Assembly: GCA_030611265.1 (NCBI GenBank)
Contig: JAUWQD010000005.1
Coordinates: 1 to 64,000 of the forward strand
Length of the DNA stretch: 64,000 nucleotides
Direction of reading: 5' to 3'
Origin: Methanosarcinaceae archaeon
GTDB lineage: Archaea; Halobacteriota; Methanosarcinia; Methanosarcinales; Methanosarcinaceae
The position numbers and the translations under genes were made by a program. The notes beneath the pieces are model-generated. The model made no database searches, was not told where the DNA came from, and saw only the letters and a program-made list of their open reading frames with translations. Positions 46,750 through 54,062 of this stretch are shown piece after piece; within the stretch, counting starts at the first letter, position 1; every line of letters begins with the position of its first letter.

Positions 46750-47946
46750 ATGAAATACGCGGTACTTATCGGAGACGGGATGGCAGATTTCCCAATTGAT
46801 GAATTTGGCGGAAAGACAGTCCTTCAAAAAGCCAATACTCCAAATATGGATTATATTACTAAGAACGGACGCGCCGGTCTTGCACGAACAGTCCCCGATG
46901 GGATGCCACCCGGAAGCGATGTTGCAAATATGTCTATTATTGGATATGATCCGAAAAAGTATTATTCAGGCAGGGCACCGCTTGAGGCTGCAAGCATGGG
47001 AATACCGCTAAATGATGGCGATGTGGCATTTCGGTGCAACCTGATCACAATCACGGATGGCATTATCGCGGATTACAGTGCAGGACACATTACAAGTGAA
47101 GAGGCTAAGACACTCATTGAAGCGGTTGACTCCAGAATTGGCACTGAAAAGATAAGGTTCTACCCGGGGATCAGTTACCGTCATCTGATGGTCGCTTCAG
47201 GGGATGTTGGTATAAATTCCGAGTGTACGCCGCCGCATGATGTCATTGGTGAGGCAAAAAGTGAGTATATGCCCAAAGGCAAGGACAGCGAACTTTTGTG
47301 TGAGTTGACCGATGCTTCAAGAACTATCCTTGAGAAACATCCCGTGAACAGCGAGCGAGTCAAAGCCGGCAAGAATCCTGCAAATTATATTTGGCTCTGG
47401 GGACAGGGATATGCACCAAGTTTTATTGAATTTGAACAACTCTACGGCATGTCGGGTTCTATCATTTCTGCCGTTGACCTGTTAAAAGGGATCGGCATTT
47501 ATGCCGGATTGAATGTCATTGATGTGCCGGGTGCGACAGGGTATCTGGATACGAACTATTCCGGCAAGGCGGAGTATGCGCTCGAATCCCTGAAGAACCA
47601 CGATATTGTATTCGTGCATGTCGAAGCACCGGACGAGGCAGGGCACATGGGGGACACTGATGCAAAGATCCGGGCAATCGAGGATTTTGACAAACTGGTG
47701 GTTGGCAGGATACTTGAATACGCACGCGAGTCGGATGAGGATTTCACGATTCTGGTTCTGCCTGACCATCCAACTCCGATTTCATTAAAAACACATACAT
47801 CCGATCCTGTGCCATTTGCAATTTATTCCACTGCAGACAAAGACCCTGACGGTGCGGCAGCGTTTGATGAGGAATCTGCAAAACAGGGGTCGTTTGGGAC
47901 AGTGTATGCGCCGGATCTTGTGCAGATGCTTATCGATCTTAACTGA
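46750..47946 (+). CDS. apgM: Archaeal cofactor-independent phosphoglycerate mutase
   Basis: Interconverts 3- and 2-phosphoglycerate in glycolysis and gluconeogenesis. It belongs to the alkaline phosphatase superfamily: [13 protein letters not shown] holds the first metal ligand, [16 protein letters not shown] the nucleophile serine region, and [13 protein letters not shown] and [14 protein letters not shown] further metal ligands. The length of 398 residues fits the archaeal group. A GGTGA site precedes the ATG. Confidence 0.95.
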   Translation: MKYAVLIGDGMADFPIDEFGGKTVLQKANTPNMDYITKNGRAGLARTVPDGMPPGSDVANMSIIGYDPKKYYSGRAPLEAASMGIPLNDGDVAFRCNLITITDGIIADYSAGHITSEEAKTLIEAVDSRIGTEKIRFYPGISYRHLMVASGDVGINSECTPPHDVIGEAKSEYMPKGKDSELLCELTDASRTILEKHPVNSERVKAGKNPANYIWLWGQGYAPSFIEFEQLYGMSGSIISAVDLLKGIGIYAGLNVIDVPGATGYLDTNYSGKAEYALESLKNHDIVFVHVEAPDEAGHMGDTDAKIRAIEDFDKLVVGRILEYARESDEDFTILVLPDHPTPISLKTHTSDPVPFAIYSTADKDPDGAAAFDEESAKQGSFGTVYAPDLVQMLIDLN

Positions 47947-48014
47947 AAAGGTCAAGCAGGGGATGTTTTGGCTAAATGTGAAAACAACACAACGATTCGC
48001 CGCAAGCGGAGCAT

Positions 48015-48176
48015 CTCGAAATATTCATCAAATCCGTCGAACCTCATCTGTACCCATGAGATGAACCAGTCCGACGCGTAGCGTATCTGCATTTATTTGC
48101 GGTTCATTTTCATTTTTAACCGCAGATAGACGCAGATGTGGTTATGTGGGTGATTAGTTCATGAGTTCGCGCGCAG
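48015..48176. repeat. Long direct repeat, copy 1
   Basis: This 162-base unit recurs at 48273-48434 with a constant offset of 258 bases. Within it GTATCTGC...TTGCGGTT pairs with AACCGCAGATAGACGCAGAT across an AT-rich loop. The region 47947-48572 holds no supported gene. Confidence 0.75.
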
Positions 48177-48272
48177 GGTTATCATTTTTTTTCAGACACG
48201 GATTTACACAGATTTACGCAGATTTGAACTTGAGGAGGGAAAGAATCGTGAGTTGGTGCGCGGTCGGCGTAC

Positions 48273-48434
48273 CTCGAAACTTTCATCAAATACGTTTGAC
48301 CCCCATAGTATCAATGGAATCAAACAATCCGACGCGTAGCGTATCTGCGTTCATCTGCGGTTCATTTTCATTTTTAACCGCAGATAGACGCAGATGTGGT
48401 TATGTGAGGGATTAGTTCATAAGTTCGCGCGCAG
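48273..48434. repeat. Long direct repeat, copy 2
   Basis: Second copy of the 162-base unit. Its inverted repeat is the better preserved one: ATCTGCG and ATCTGCGGTT pair with AACCGCAGAT and CGCAGAT around a CATTTTCATTTTT loop. Related short GCAGATTTACGC motifs occur at 48190-48225 and 50492-50523. Confidence 0.75.
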
Positions 48435-48572
48435 CCGGCGCATTCCACAATCGGCGCGTGTCCTGCATCACCATTAACCTAACTCCGCCCGCCCCAAACC
48501 GAGCACATCAGGTCATACCTGACCTACAACGAAAAAACTATACCCAAAAACAACCATAAACAAATACCACCC

Positions 48573-48956
48573 ATGCCCCAAATATTCGTCCTACAAGAAC
48601 ACAACGCCTCACACCACCACTACGACCTCAGGCTTGAGATCGATGGAGTCCTCAAAAGCTTTGCGCTCCCAAAAACACCGCCAACCGAACATGGAATAAA
48701 AAGGCTCGCCATCCAGACAGAAGACCACACGCTTGAATACGCAGACTTCGAGGGTGAGATACCAAAAGGGCACTACGGCGCAGGAACAGTAACACTCTGG
48801 GATCGGGGCGAGCTTGTGGTCGAAGACTTCAGGGAGAACGAGAAGATACTCTTCGAACTGTCCGGCAACAAAATGCAGGGCAGGTATGCACTCATCAAGA
48901 CCAAAATCGGGGGACAGAAGAAGAACAAGAACTGGCTGTTCTTTAAGCGGAAATGA
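48573..48956 (+). CDS. LigD-type 3'-phosphoesterase domain protein
   Basis: A stand-alone copy of the 3'-phosphoesterase domain of bacterial LigD, which trims 3' phosphates and ribonucleotides at DNA ends. The metal-binding residues lie in EHNASHHHYDLRLEIDG, and PKGHYGAGTVTLWDRGE is the second signature. It is 127 residues, one domain only, with no ligase or polymerase domain next to it. The N-terminal MPQIFVLQEH is the usual start. Confidence 0.92.
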   Translation: MPQIFVLQEHNASHHHYDLRLEIDGVLKSFALPKTPPTEHGIKRLAIQTEDHTLEYADFEGEIPKGHYGAGTVTLWDRGELVVEDFRENEKILFELSGNKMQGRYALIKTKIGGQKKNKNWLFFKRK

Positions 48957-48994
48957 AGGGATATCAATTAATTTAAAAAAATGATAGGTGTCAT

Positions 48995-50359
48995 TCAAAA
49001 ATCATCCAGATCGTACACCACAAACCCTTCATCCTGCAGGCGTCCCTTGCCTTCGATCTTTTTTGCAACCAACCCAAAATATTCCTTGCGTATGCCAGTG
49101 TTCCATTGTACAAATATTGATTTTTCATTGAGTTTACCAAGTATCCGCCGGCAATCATTCAATGAAAGTGTTTTCCATTTACATTCAATGAACATAATCT
49201 CCTTTGAATCATCATTCAATGCCACAAGATCGATCTCTTTATCCTTGTGCCACCAGCATCCGATCTTTGTAAATTCAAAAGGCAGGTCTTTGATCTTATC
49301 TTCCAAAAACTCACTTGAAACATCTTCGAATATCTTTCCAAGATATCGATTGTAGCCTGTGTCAAAATCCGCGATCTTTCCAGTTGATATAAGCTCGGAT
49401 TTGTTCGGATAAATAAACCTGAAATAAAATTTAAAATAATTGTCCGAAAGAGCATATTTGCGATTCCTTTTTCTCTCCTTATCACTAAGTACCGGATATA
49501 ATTCCTCAACAACATGCAGATTTACCAGATTACTCAAGTATTTCGATACCGTAGGTGCAGAAAAATCAGTAAAATTCACAATCTCTCCGAACTTTGTACT
49601 GCCAAACGCAATAGCCTTCAATATCTTAAAATATCGTGTCGGATCTCTGAATTCACTTTTTATCAAAATTTCTACTTCATTGAACAGGGTTTTGTTCTGC
49701 TGAAAAACCTCTTCCAGGTCTTCGCCATGCTCAAGCCGGTAACACACTTCCTTGATATATTCAGGTATCCCATCTGTTATGCCATATATCCTAACTGCCT
49801 CTTCAAACGACAGAGCGCCAAATTTCAGTATATGCGATGCTTTTAGCGGCTCCAAAAATATCTGACCGCTACGTCTGCCATACAGAGGACTTTTAATATC
49901 CAGAAGATAATTTTCCATCATTGAGATCGATGAACCACAGAATATAAGTTTGACAGTAGTATTCTTTAACAATTCATCCCATATTTTCTGGAATTTGGAT
50001 AATAATGCCCTGTTCTCCAAAATAAGATTCGGAAACTCATCCAAAACAATTATCAATTTATCTTCATTTGTGATCTGCTCGAAAACTTCTTCCCATGTGA
50101 GATCACCTTTTGCAATCAAAGGATTATCTACTGTTTTTGCAATGATCCCTTTAAATGCGTTTAGGTTTTCTTCCTCTAATGCCTGCTCAACAAAAAAATA
50201 CACTGCCTTCCTGCCTTTGATCGATTCTTTTATAAGTTCTGTTTTACCGATTCGCCTTCTCCCATAGATCACTATAAATTCGGCACGATCAGAATCGAAT
50301 GTATTTCCTAAAAATGCAAGTTCCTTTTCCCGATTAACAAAAGGCAGTTGTTTCCACAT
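48995..50359 (-). CDS. Archaeal ATPase of the DUF234 family
   Basis: A STAND/AAA-like ATPase with Walker A YGRRRIGKTELIKE (near residue 30) and Walker B KLIIVLDEFPNLI, a winged-helix middle (FSAPTVSKYLSNLVNLHVVE) and a C-terminal DUF234 nuclease-like domain (KEIDLVALNDDSKEIMFIECKW), which has the PD-(D/E)xK pattern. Function is unknown; such genes are often near mobile DNA. The ATG at 50359 gives MWKQLPFVNREKEL, the family start, and TTAAATAC about 30 bases upstream suggests a leaderless message. A palindrome overlaps the start. Confidence 0.87.
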   Translation of the reverse strand: MWKQLPFVNREKELAFLGNTFDSDRAEFIVIYGRRRIGKTELIKESIKGRKAVYFFVEQALEEENLNAFKGIIAKTVDNPLIAKGDLTWEEVFEQITNEDKLIIVLDEFPNLILENRALLSKFQKIWDELLKNTTVKLIFCGSSISMMENYLLDIKSPLYGRRSGQIFLEPLKASHILKFGALSFEEAVRIYGITDGIPEYIKEVCYRLEHGEDLEEVFQQNKTLFNEVEILIKSEFRDPTRYFKILKAIAFGSTKFGEIVNFTDFSAPTVSKYLSNLVNLHVVEELYPVLSDKERKRNRKYALSDNYFKFYFRFIYPNKSELISTGKIADFDTGYNRYLGKIFEDVSSEFLEDKIKDLPFEFTKIGCWWHKDKEIDLVALNDDSKEIMFIECKWKTLSLNDCRRILGKLNEKSIFVQWNTGIRKEYFGLVAKKIEGKGRLQDEGFVVYDLDDF

Positions 50360-50381
50360 GATTATTATAATCGTGTGGAAA
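50351..50381. promoter_or_regulatory. 31-bp near-perfect palindrome over an ATPase start codon
   Basis: TTTCCACATGATTAT is followed after one base by ATAATCGTGTGGAAA; 14 of 15 positions are complementary. It spans the start codon and first codons of the DUF234 ATPase gene and the end of its short leader. A repressor site, possibly autoregulatory, is the simplest reading. Confidence 0.6.
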
Positions 50382-50583
50382 GTATTTAATGATTTGGACT
50401 CGAATTGGCACTTAACCACATTCAAGTGTCGATTATGTGTTGCATAGATTCAATTAAACAATTCCAAAATACAGCAATTTCAACAATTATATTAGACGCA
50501 GATTTACGCTGATTAACGCAGATGCAACCTTCAATCATTGTAAATCAGCGTATTGAAAAGAACTGAAAAATGGGATCGTGTCC

Positions 50584-51177
50584 CTATCGCCTCTCCTTAA
50601 AAACAATATCAATCGCAAGCCCCGCCGCAAGCAGCATCATATTCGTCTTGTGGTCGGATTTCGTCTCATCGATCGAGATCATATACGTGTCTGCAGTCGT
50701 GAACATCTCCTTACCAATACCTGCCCACTTTTTCGTCACCGTACCAATCTCAGCGCCGCTGGGGTCAAGGAACTTGAAATTCCAACCCTTCCAGTCGCCT
50801 TTTATGTCCGCGATCTTATTGTCCTGCATATCAAACACATTGAAACCGCCGCCAATTGTCAGGATCTTGCTCTTGAAATATCCAATTGGCATGCCGTTTC
50901 CATCAATGACCTGCACCTTAGAGCGAATTATCGGCATGTGCTTGCGTATTGAAAACAACGGCGCAGAGTTCTCATCCTCATACACATTAACAGTAGTTGG
51001 AAGATTTCTTTTCTTCATAAACAGCCGCAAGTACTTCAAAAAACTGGACGGTTCATCTTTCACAATACCGATCTGCTCACCTGTTTTTGGGTCAAAGATG
51101 TCATATCTGTCAACAAGTTTCAAAATTCTGGCATGTTCCTTAATAAGATACAGATTCCTGTCCAACATTATTTTCAC
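50584..51177 (-). CDS. LURP-one/scramblase-like protein (tubby-like fold)
   Basis: A 197-residue protein with the beta-rich repeats of the LURP-one-related/phospholipid scramblase family: DRYDIFDPKTGEQIGIVKDE, VQVIDGNGMPIGYFKSK and FNVFDMQDNKIADIKGDW, and a hydrophobic C-terminal helix (NMMLLAAGLAIDIVF). The prokaryotic members have no proven role; membrane association is inferred. It is a single gene with repeats on its upstream side. Confidence 0.82.
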   Translation of the reverse strand: MKIMLDRNLYLIKEHARILKLVDRYDIFDPKTGEQIGIVKDEPSSFLKYLRLFMKKRNLPTTVNVYEDENSAPLFSIRKHMPIIRSKVQVIDGNGMPIGYFKSKILTIGGGFNVFDMQDNKIADIKGDWKGWNFKFLDPSGAEIGTVTKKWAGIGKEMFTTADTYMISIDETKSDHKTNMMLLAAGLAIDIVFKERR

Positions 51178-51304
51178 GCTCCAACATTAAAATGTAGATA
51201 AGATTTCAGTTCAAAATTATTTAAGTTTTGTTATCGTCCATTTGAAATGGAAATGGATGAAATTAATGTATGTGTTCATCTACTGATAGGTGATGGAACG
51301 CGCC

Positions 51305-51315
51305 CGCCTGCGGCG
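51305..51315. repeat. GC-rich palindrome CGCC-TGC-GGCG
   Basis: Member of the short CCGCC/GGCGG family in AT-rich intergenic DNA upstream of the scramblase-like gene. Confidence 0.5.
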
Positions 51316-51433
51316 AATCGATCTACCGGCACAAAAGCTAACAGCAACCCCCATGTCCAATATGCTTCGAAATATCGTATATACCATACTGATCAGAAAT
51401 TGTAGTAAATCGGCTCTTATCGAGTTTTGTTTT

Positions 51434-51492
51434 AGTATATGTTTTATAAACATATAGTGCGAGTTAATTCGACCGAAGGGAGAATTTTCTCG
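51434..51492 (+). repeat. Two-hairpin repeat, single unit
   Basis: TATATGTT-TTATA-AACATATA forms the first hairpin, and the second opens CGAGTTAATTC and closes GAATTTTCTCG around an ACCGAAGGG loop. Same orientation as all other copies. Confidence 0.8.
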
Positions 51493-51550
51493 TCAAAAGA
51501 TACAAGATAACATAGGTCAGGTATGCGCTCATCAGAACCAAAATCGGAGG

Positions 51551-51643
51551 GCTGGTAACAGAGGGCCGCAGAGAAAAATAACGACCCTCTGCGGTTAATA
51601 TTTTTTTGCCATAACCCATTTATCCAAAATAAATTAAAAAGTC
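51551..51643 (-). repeat. Dispersed repeat, copy 2 (inverted relative to 34464-34556)
   Basis: Reverse complement of the copy at 34.5 kb with scattered mismatches. It contains CCGCAGAGGGTCGTT on the minus strand and borders a membrane protein remnant. Confidence 0.7.
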
Positions 51644-51644
51644 A

Positions 51645-51791
51645 CTAACAGAACAGGACGATCAAAAGTGTGATCACAATCAGCACACCTTCATGCAACA
51701 AGGACGAGAGAAGCATTATTTTGATCCCGAGTCTGGGTCCGAATATCCCAACGTAATACGGTGCAAGTATCCGCGGTTCGTTATAGTTCAA
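51645..51791 (-). pseudogene. C-terminal remnant of a membrane protein
   Basis: A minus-strand frame of 48 codons reads NYNEPRILAPYYVGIFGPRL and then a hydrophobic helix (HEGVLIVITLLIVLFC) before a TAG at 51645-51647. The sequence looks protein-like, but only a TTG could start it and no full-length gene precedes it. I do not know the parent family. Confidence 0.4.
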
Positions 51792-51866
51792 AAGACCAGA
51801 AGAATTTTTAAAAACTCTTAGATTATTACGCTGTATACTTATATTATGAATAATTAAATCCCCTGC

Positions 51867-52067
51867 ATGAAAGTCATTTCTGTCGTAGGTTACAAGAACT
51901 CAGGTAAGACCGCACTTGTTTCAAAATTAGTCACTGCGCTTTCCGCGCTGGGGTCGGTGGGTACTGTAAAGCACATGGAGTCCCACCGTTTCAATCCAGA
52001 AGATACGGATACAGGCAAGCATTTCGATGCCGGTGCTGATGTGGTTGTCGGAGTCACGGGAGAATAA
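51867..52067 (+). pseudogene. mobB-like 5' part of an interrupted mobB-moaE fusion
   Basis: The first 66 codons code for the start of a MobB domain (molybdopterin guanine dinucleotide synthesis), with the P-loop GYKNSGKTAL and the VGTVKHMESH segment. A TAA at 52065-52067 ends it. The same frame continues after the stop with LITIARDPSLDKALDALADS and FAVVEGYKES, the rest of MobB, and leads into MoaE. A CAA-to-TAA change (Gln to stop) would explain the break. Confidence 0.7.
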
Positions 52068-52130
52068 CTTATCACGATCGCGCGCGACCCGTCCCTTGAC
52101 AAGGCGCTTGATGCGCTAGCAGATAGCGGC

Positions 52131-52688
52131 ATGGATTTTGCGGTTGTAGAGGGGTACAAAGAGAGTGAAATTCCCAAAGTTGTTTTGGGAGATGTGCCGG
52201 ACCTGTTAAATGTGGTGGCAGCACTACCCGAGAATTCGGACTGGAACATTGATGAACTGGTAGAACTTACGCGCACCCAGCCAGATAGGATGACGCTTGA
52301 ACTTTTGGTAAAGAAGGTGCAGAAAAACCCTACGATTCGCAAAGCAGGGGCGATCGGCACGTTTACGGGCATAGTGCGCGAATATACCGATGGTCTGCAG
52401 ACACAGGTGCTTGAGTTTGAGAAGTATGAAAAAGTCGCGGAAGAGAGTATCGAGCGGATATGCACCGAACTTAAACAGAATGACGGGATCATGGATGTTG
52501 TGATCCATCACAAGATCGGCAGGGTTGAGCCCGGTGAGGATATTGTTTACATAGTGGTTGCATCATCCCACAGGACACAGTTATTCCCTGTTTTGAGTGA
52601 GGCGATCGAACGTGTGAAACATGAAGTTCCGATATGGAAAAAGGAGATCACTGTGGATGGGGAGTTTTGGGTGCACGACCATGCTTGA
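52131..52688 (+). CDS. moaE: MobB C-terminal part fused to molybdopterin synthase catalytic subunit MoaE
   Basis: From ATG 52131 the frame holds the end of MobB (DFAVVEGYKESEIPKVVLG) and a full MoaE domain: AGAIGTFTGIVREYTDG, VVIHHKIGRVEPGED and the catalytic Lys region VKHEVPIWKKEI. MoaE inserts sulfur into precursor Z to make molybdopterin; MobB-MoaE fusions are known in methanogens. It is in the same frame as 51867-52067 and was probably one gene before a TAA arose. MoaE may still be made if translation restarts near 52131, though no strong ribosome-binding site is seen there. Confidence 0.8.
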   Translation: MDFAVVEGYKESEIPKVVLGDVPDLLNVVAALPENSDWNIDELVELTRTQPDRMTLELLVKKVQKNPTIRKAGAIGTFTGIVREYTDGLQTQVLEFEKYEKVAEESIERICTELKQNDGIMDVVIHHKIGRVEPGEDIVYIVVASSHRTQLFPVLSEAIERVKHEVPIWKKEITVDGEFWVHDHA

Positions 52689-52861
52689 TGCTTGCAGACC
52701 TTAAGGATAGATCAAGTTTCGTAAAGTGGAACAATGACAACCACAGGGAAGATCTTAAGGCTGTGGAAAAGACATCTCTGTGGCAGAAAGTCACAAAAAA
52801 GGGACACGGTTTGGTATATTTAACATTGCATGGTTTCCACTATATTAGTAGCGGAGGACTG

Positions 52862-52875
52862 CGCCGCTTGCGGCG
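52862..52875. repeat. GC-rich palindrome CGCCGC-TT-GCGGCG
   Basis: Inverted repeat of the CCGCC/GGCGG family in the spacer between moaE and the MetE-like gene. The overlapping open frame 52634-52906 crosses it and is not supported as a gene. Confidence 0.55.
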
Positions 52876-52978
52876 TGTTGTTCACTTGGTTTTAAAAAGT
52901 AACTAAAAGGATACAAACTATTTGAAAAACTCCGCGCGCGCCAAACCTATAAATCCAATCCCAGCCAACCAATAGACC

Positions 52979-54010
52979 ATGACAGACATAATTTTTGACG
53001 ACATCGGCAGTTATCCGCTACCTGATGGCGTAACAAAAGAGTGGATAAACAACGCCTTCTCCAACCGCGCAGACGATGAAAAACTTTTCTCCATCATAAA
53101 CGACAGTTTCCAGCAAAAGATCGATGCCGGAGTACAGGTTCCCACATATCCGCAGTATCAGGATATGAACGCGCAGTTTTTGTCCATAATCAACAACCCC
53201 GACTGCGCCGAAGAGCCGTTCAAGGTAAAGGAAGACCGCGCGCGGATACTGGAACTTGAGGCAATCGAAACTGCGGCTGCAAAGTACAGGGAGGAACATG
53301 GCGAGAAACTCGATGTCCGTATATGCATTACAGGTGCGCTTGAGTTGTATCTCAAGGAATTTGGAGGCACGGATTATACCGATATTCTCAACCTTTTGGC
53401 TGTGAGCGTGGACAGGTTTGTCAAAAACTCTATCAAGTCGGCAAAGAACTTCAACATCAAGACCGTTTCCATTGACGAGCCGAGTATCGGCATCAACCCG
53501 CAGATAATGTTCAATGACTCCGACCTTATAACTGCACTGACGACCGCCTCACAGTCGGCAAGCAAACACGGCGCGGATGTTGAGATCCACCTGCATTCAC
53601 CCCTGCACTACAAACTTGCATGTGACACCCCCACTATCAGTGTCATAGGGGTGGAATCGGCAGCCAATCCCTCGTATCTCGATCTGATCGACAGGAAGGT
53701 ATTGGAGGATTCGGATTCATTCCTGCGCATAGGGGTTGCGCGCACGGATATCTTCAATCTTGCAGCAGTGCTCAATGAAAAGTACAATACCAATGTCTGG
53801 AAAGAGCCAGCGCGCCTGTTGGAGATCGTTACAGATATGGAAACCCCGGAAGTTGTAACAAAACGACTTGAGAAAACCTATTCCCTGTTCGGCGACCGGA
53901 TCAAGTATGTTGGGCCTGACTGTGGTCTGGGTGCATGGCCATCTCAGGAGATCGCTGCGCGGCTGCTTAATAATGTGGCACGCGGGATTGCGGAATTTAA
54001 AAAACGATAA
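52979..54010 (+). CDS. MetE-like core methionine synthase (archaeal)
   Basis: A protein of 343 residues that matches the C-terminal catalytic barrel of cobalamin-independent methionine synthase without its N-terminal half. Visible blocks are FDDIGSYPLPDGVTKEW, TVSIDEPSIGINPQ, VEIHLHSPLHYKL and VGPDCGLGAWPS, which hold the expected zinc and substrate residues. In methanogens such core enzymes methylate homocysteine from a corrinoid protein rather than from polyglutamyl-folate. A folate donor is also conceivable here, given the folate genes at 18.9-25.5 kb. Confidence 0.88.
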   Translation: MTDIIFDDIGSYPLPDGVTKEWINNAFSNRADDEKLFSIINDSFQQKIDAGVQVPTYPQYQDMNAQFLSIINNPDCAEEPFKVKEDRARILELEAIETAAAKYREEHGEKLDVRICITGALELYLKEFGGTDYTDILNLLAVSVDRFVKNSIKSAKNFNIKTVSIDEPSIGINPQIMFNDSDLITALTTASQSASKHGADVEIHLHSPLHYKLACDTPTISVIGVESAANPSYLDLIDRKVLEDSDSFLRIGVARTDIFNLAAVLNEKYNTNVWKEPARLLEIVTDMETPEVVTKRLEKTYSLFGDRIKYVGPDCGLGAWPSQEIAARLLNNVARGIAEFKKR

Positions 54011-54062
54011 GAAAAATAAAAAAAGGTTTGGCGACCGGATCGGACGCCAGAATTTCTGATTT

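Noticed and set aside
52065..52067. Stop in mobB-moaE as a pyrrolysine codon
   Set aside because: Pyrrolysine is inserted at TAG, and this codon is TAA.
52634..52906. 90-codon plus-strand open frame
   Set aside because: It overlaps the end of moaE in another frame and continues through a GC-rich palindrome.
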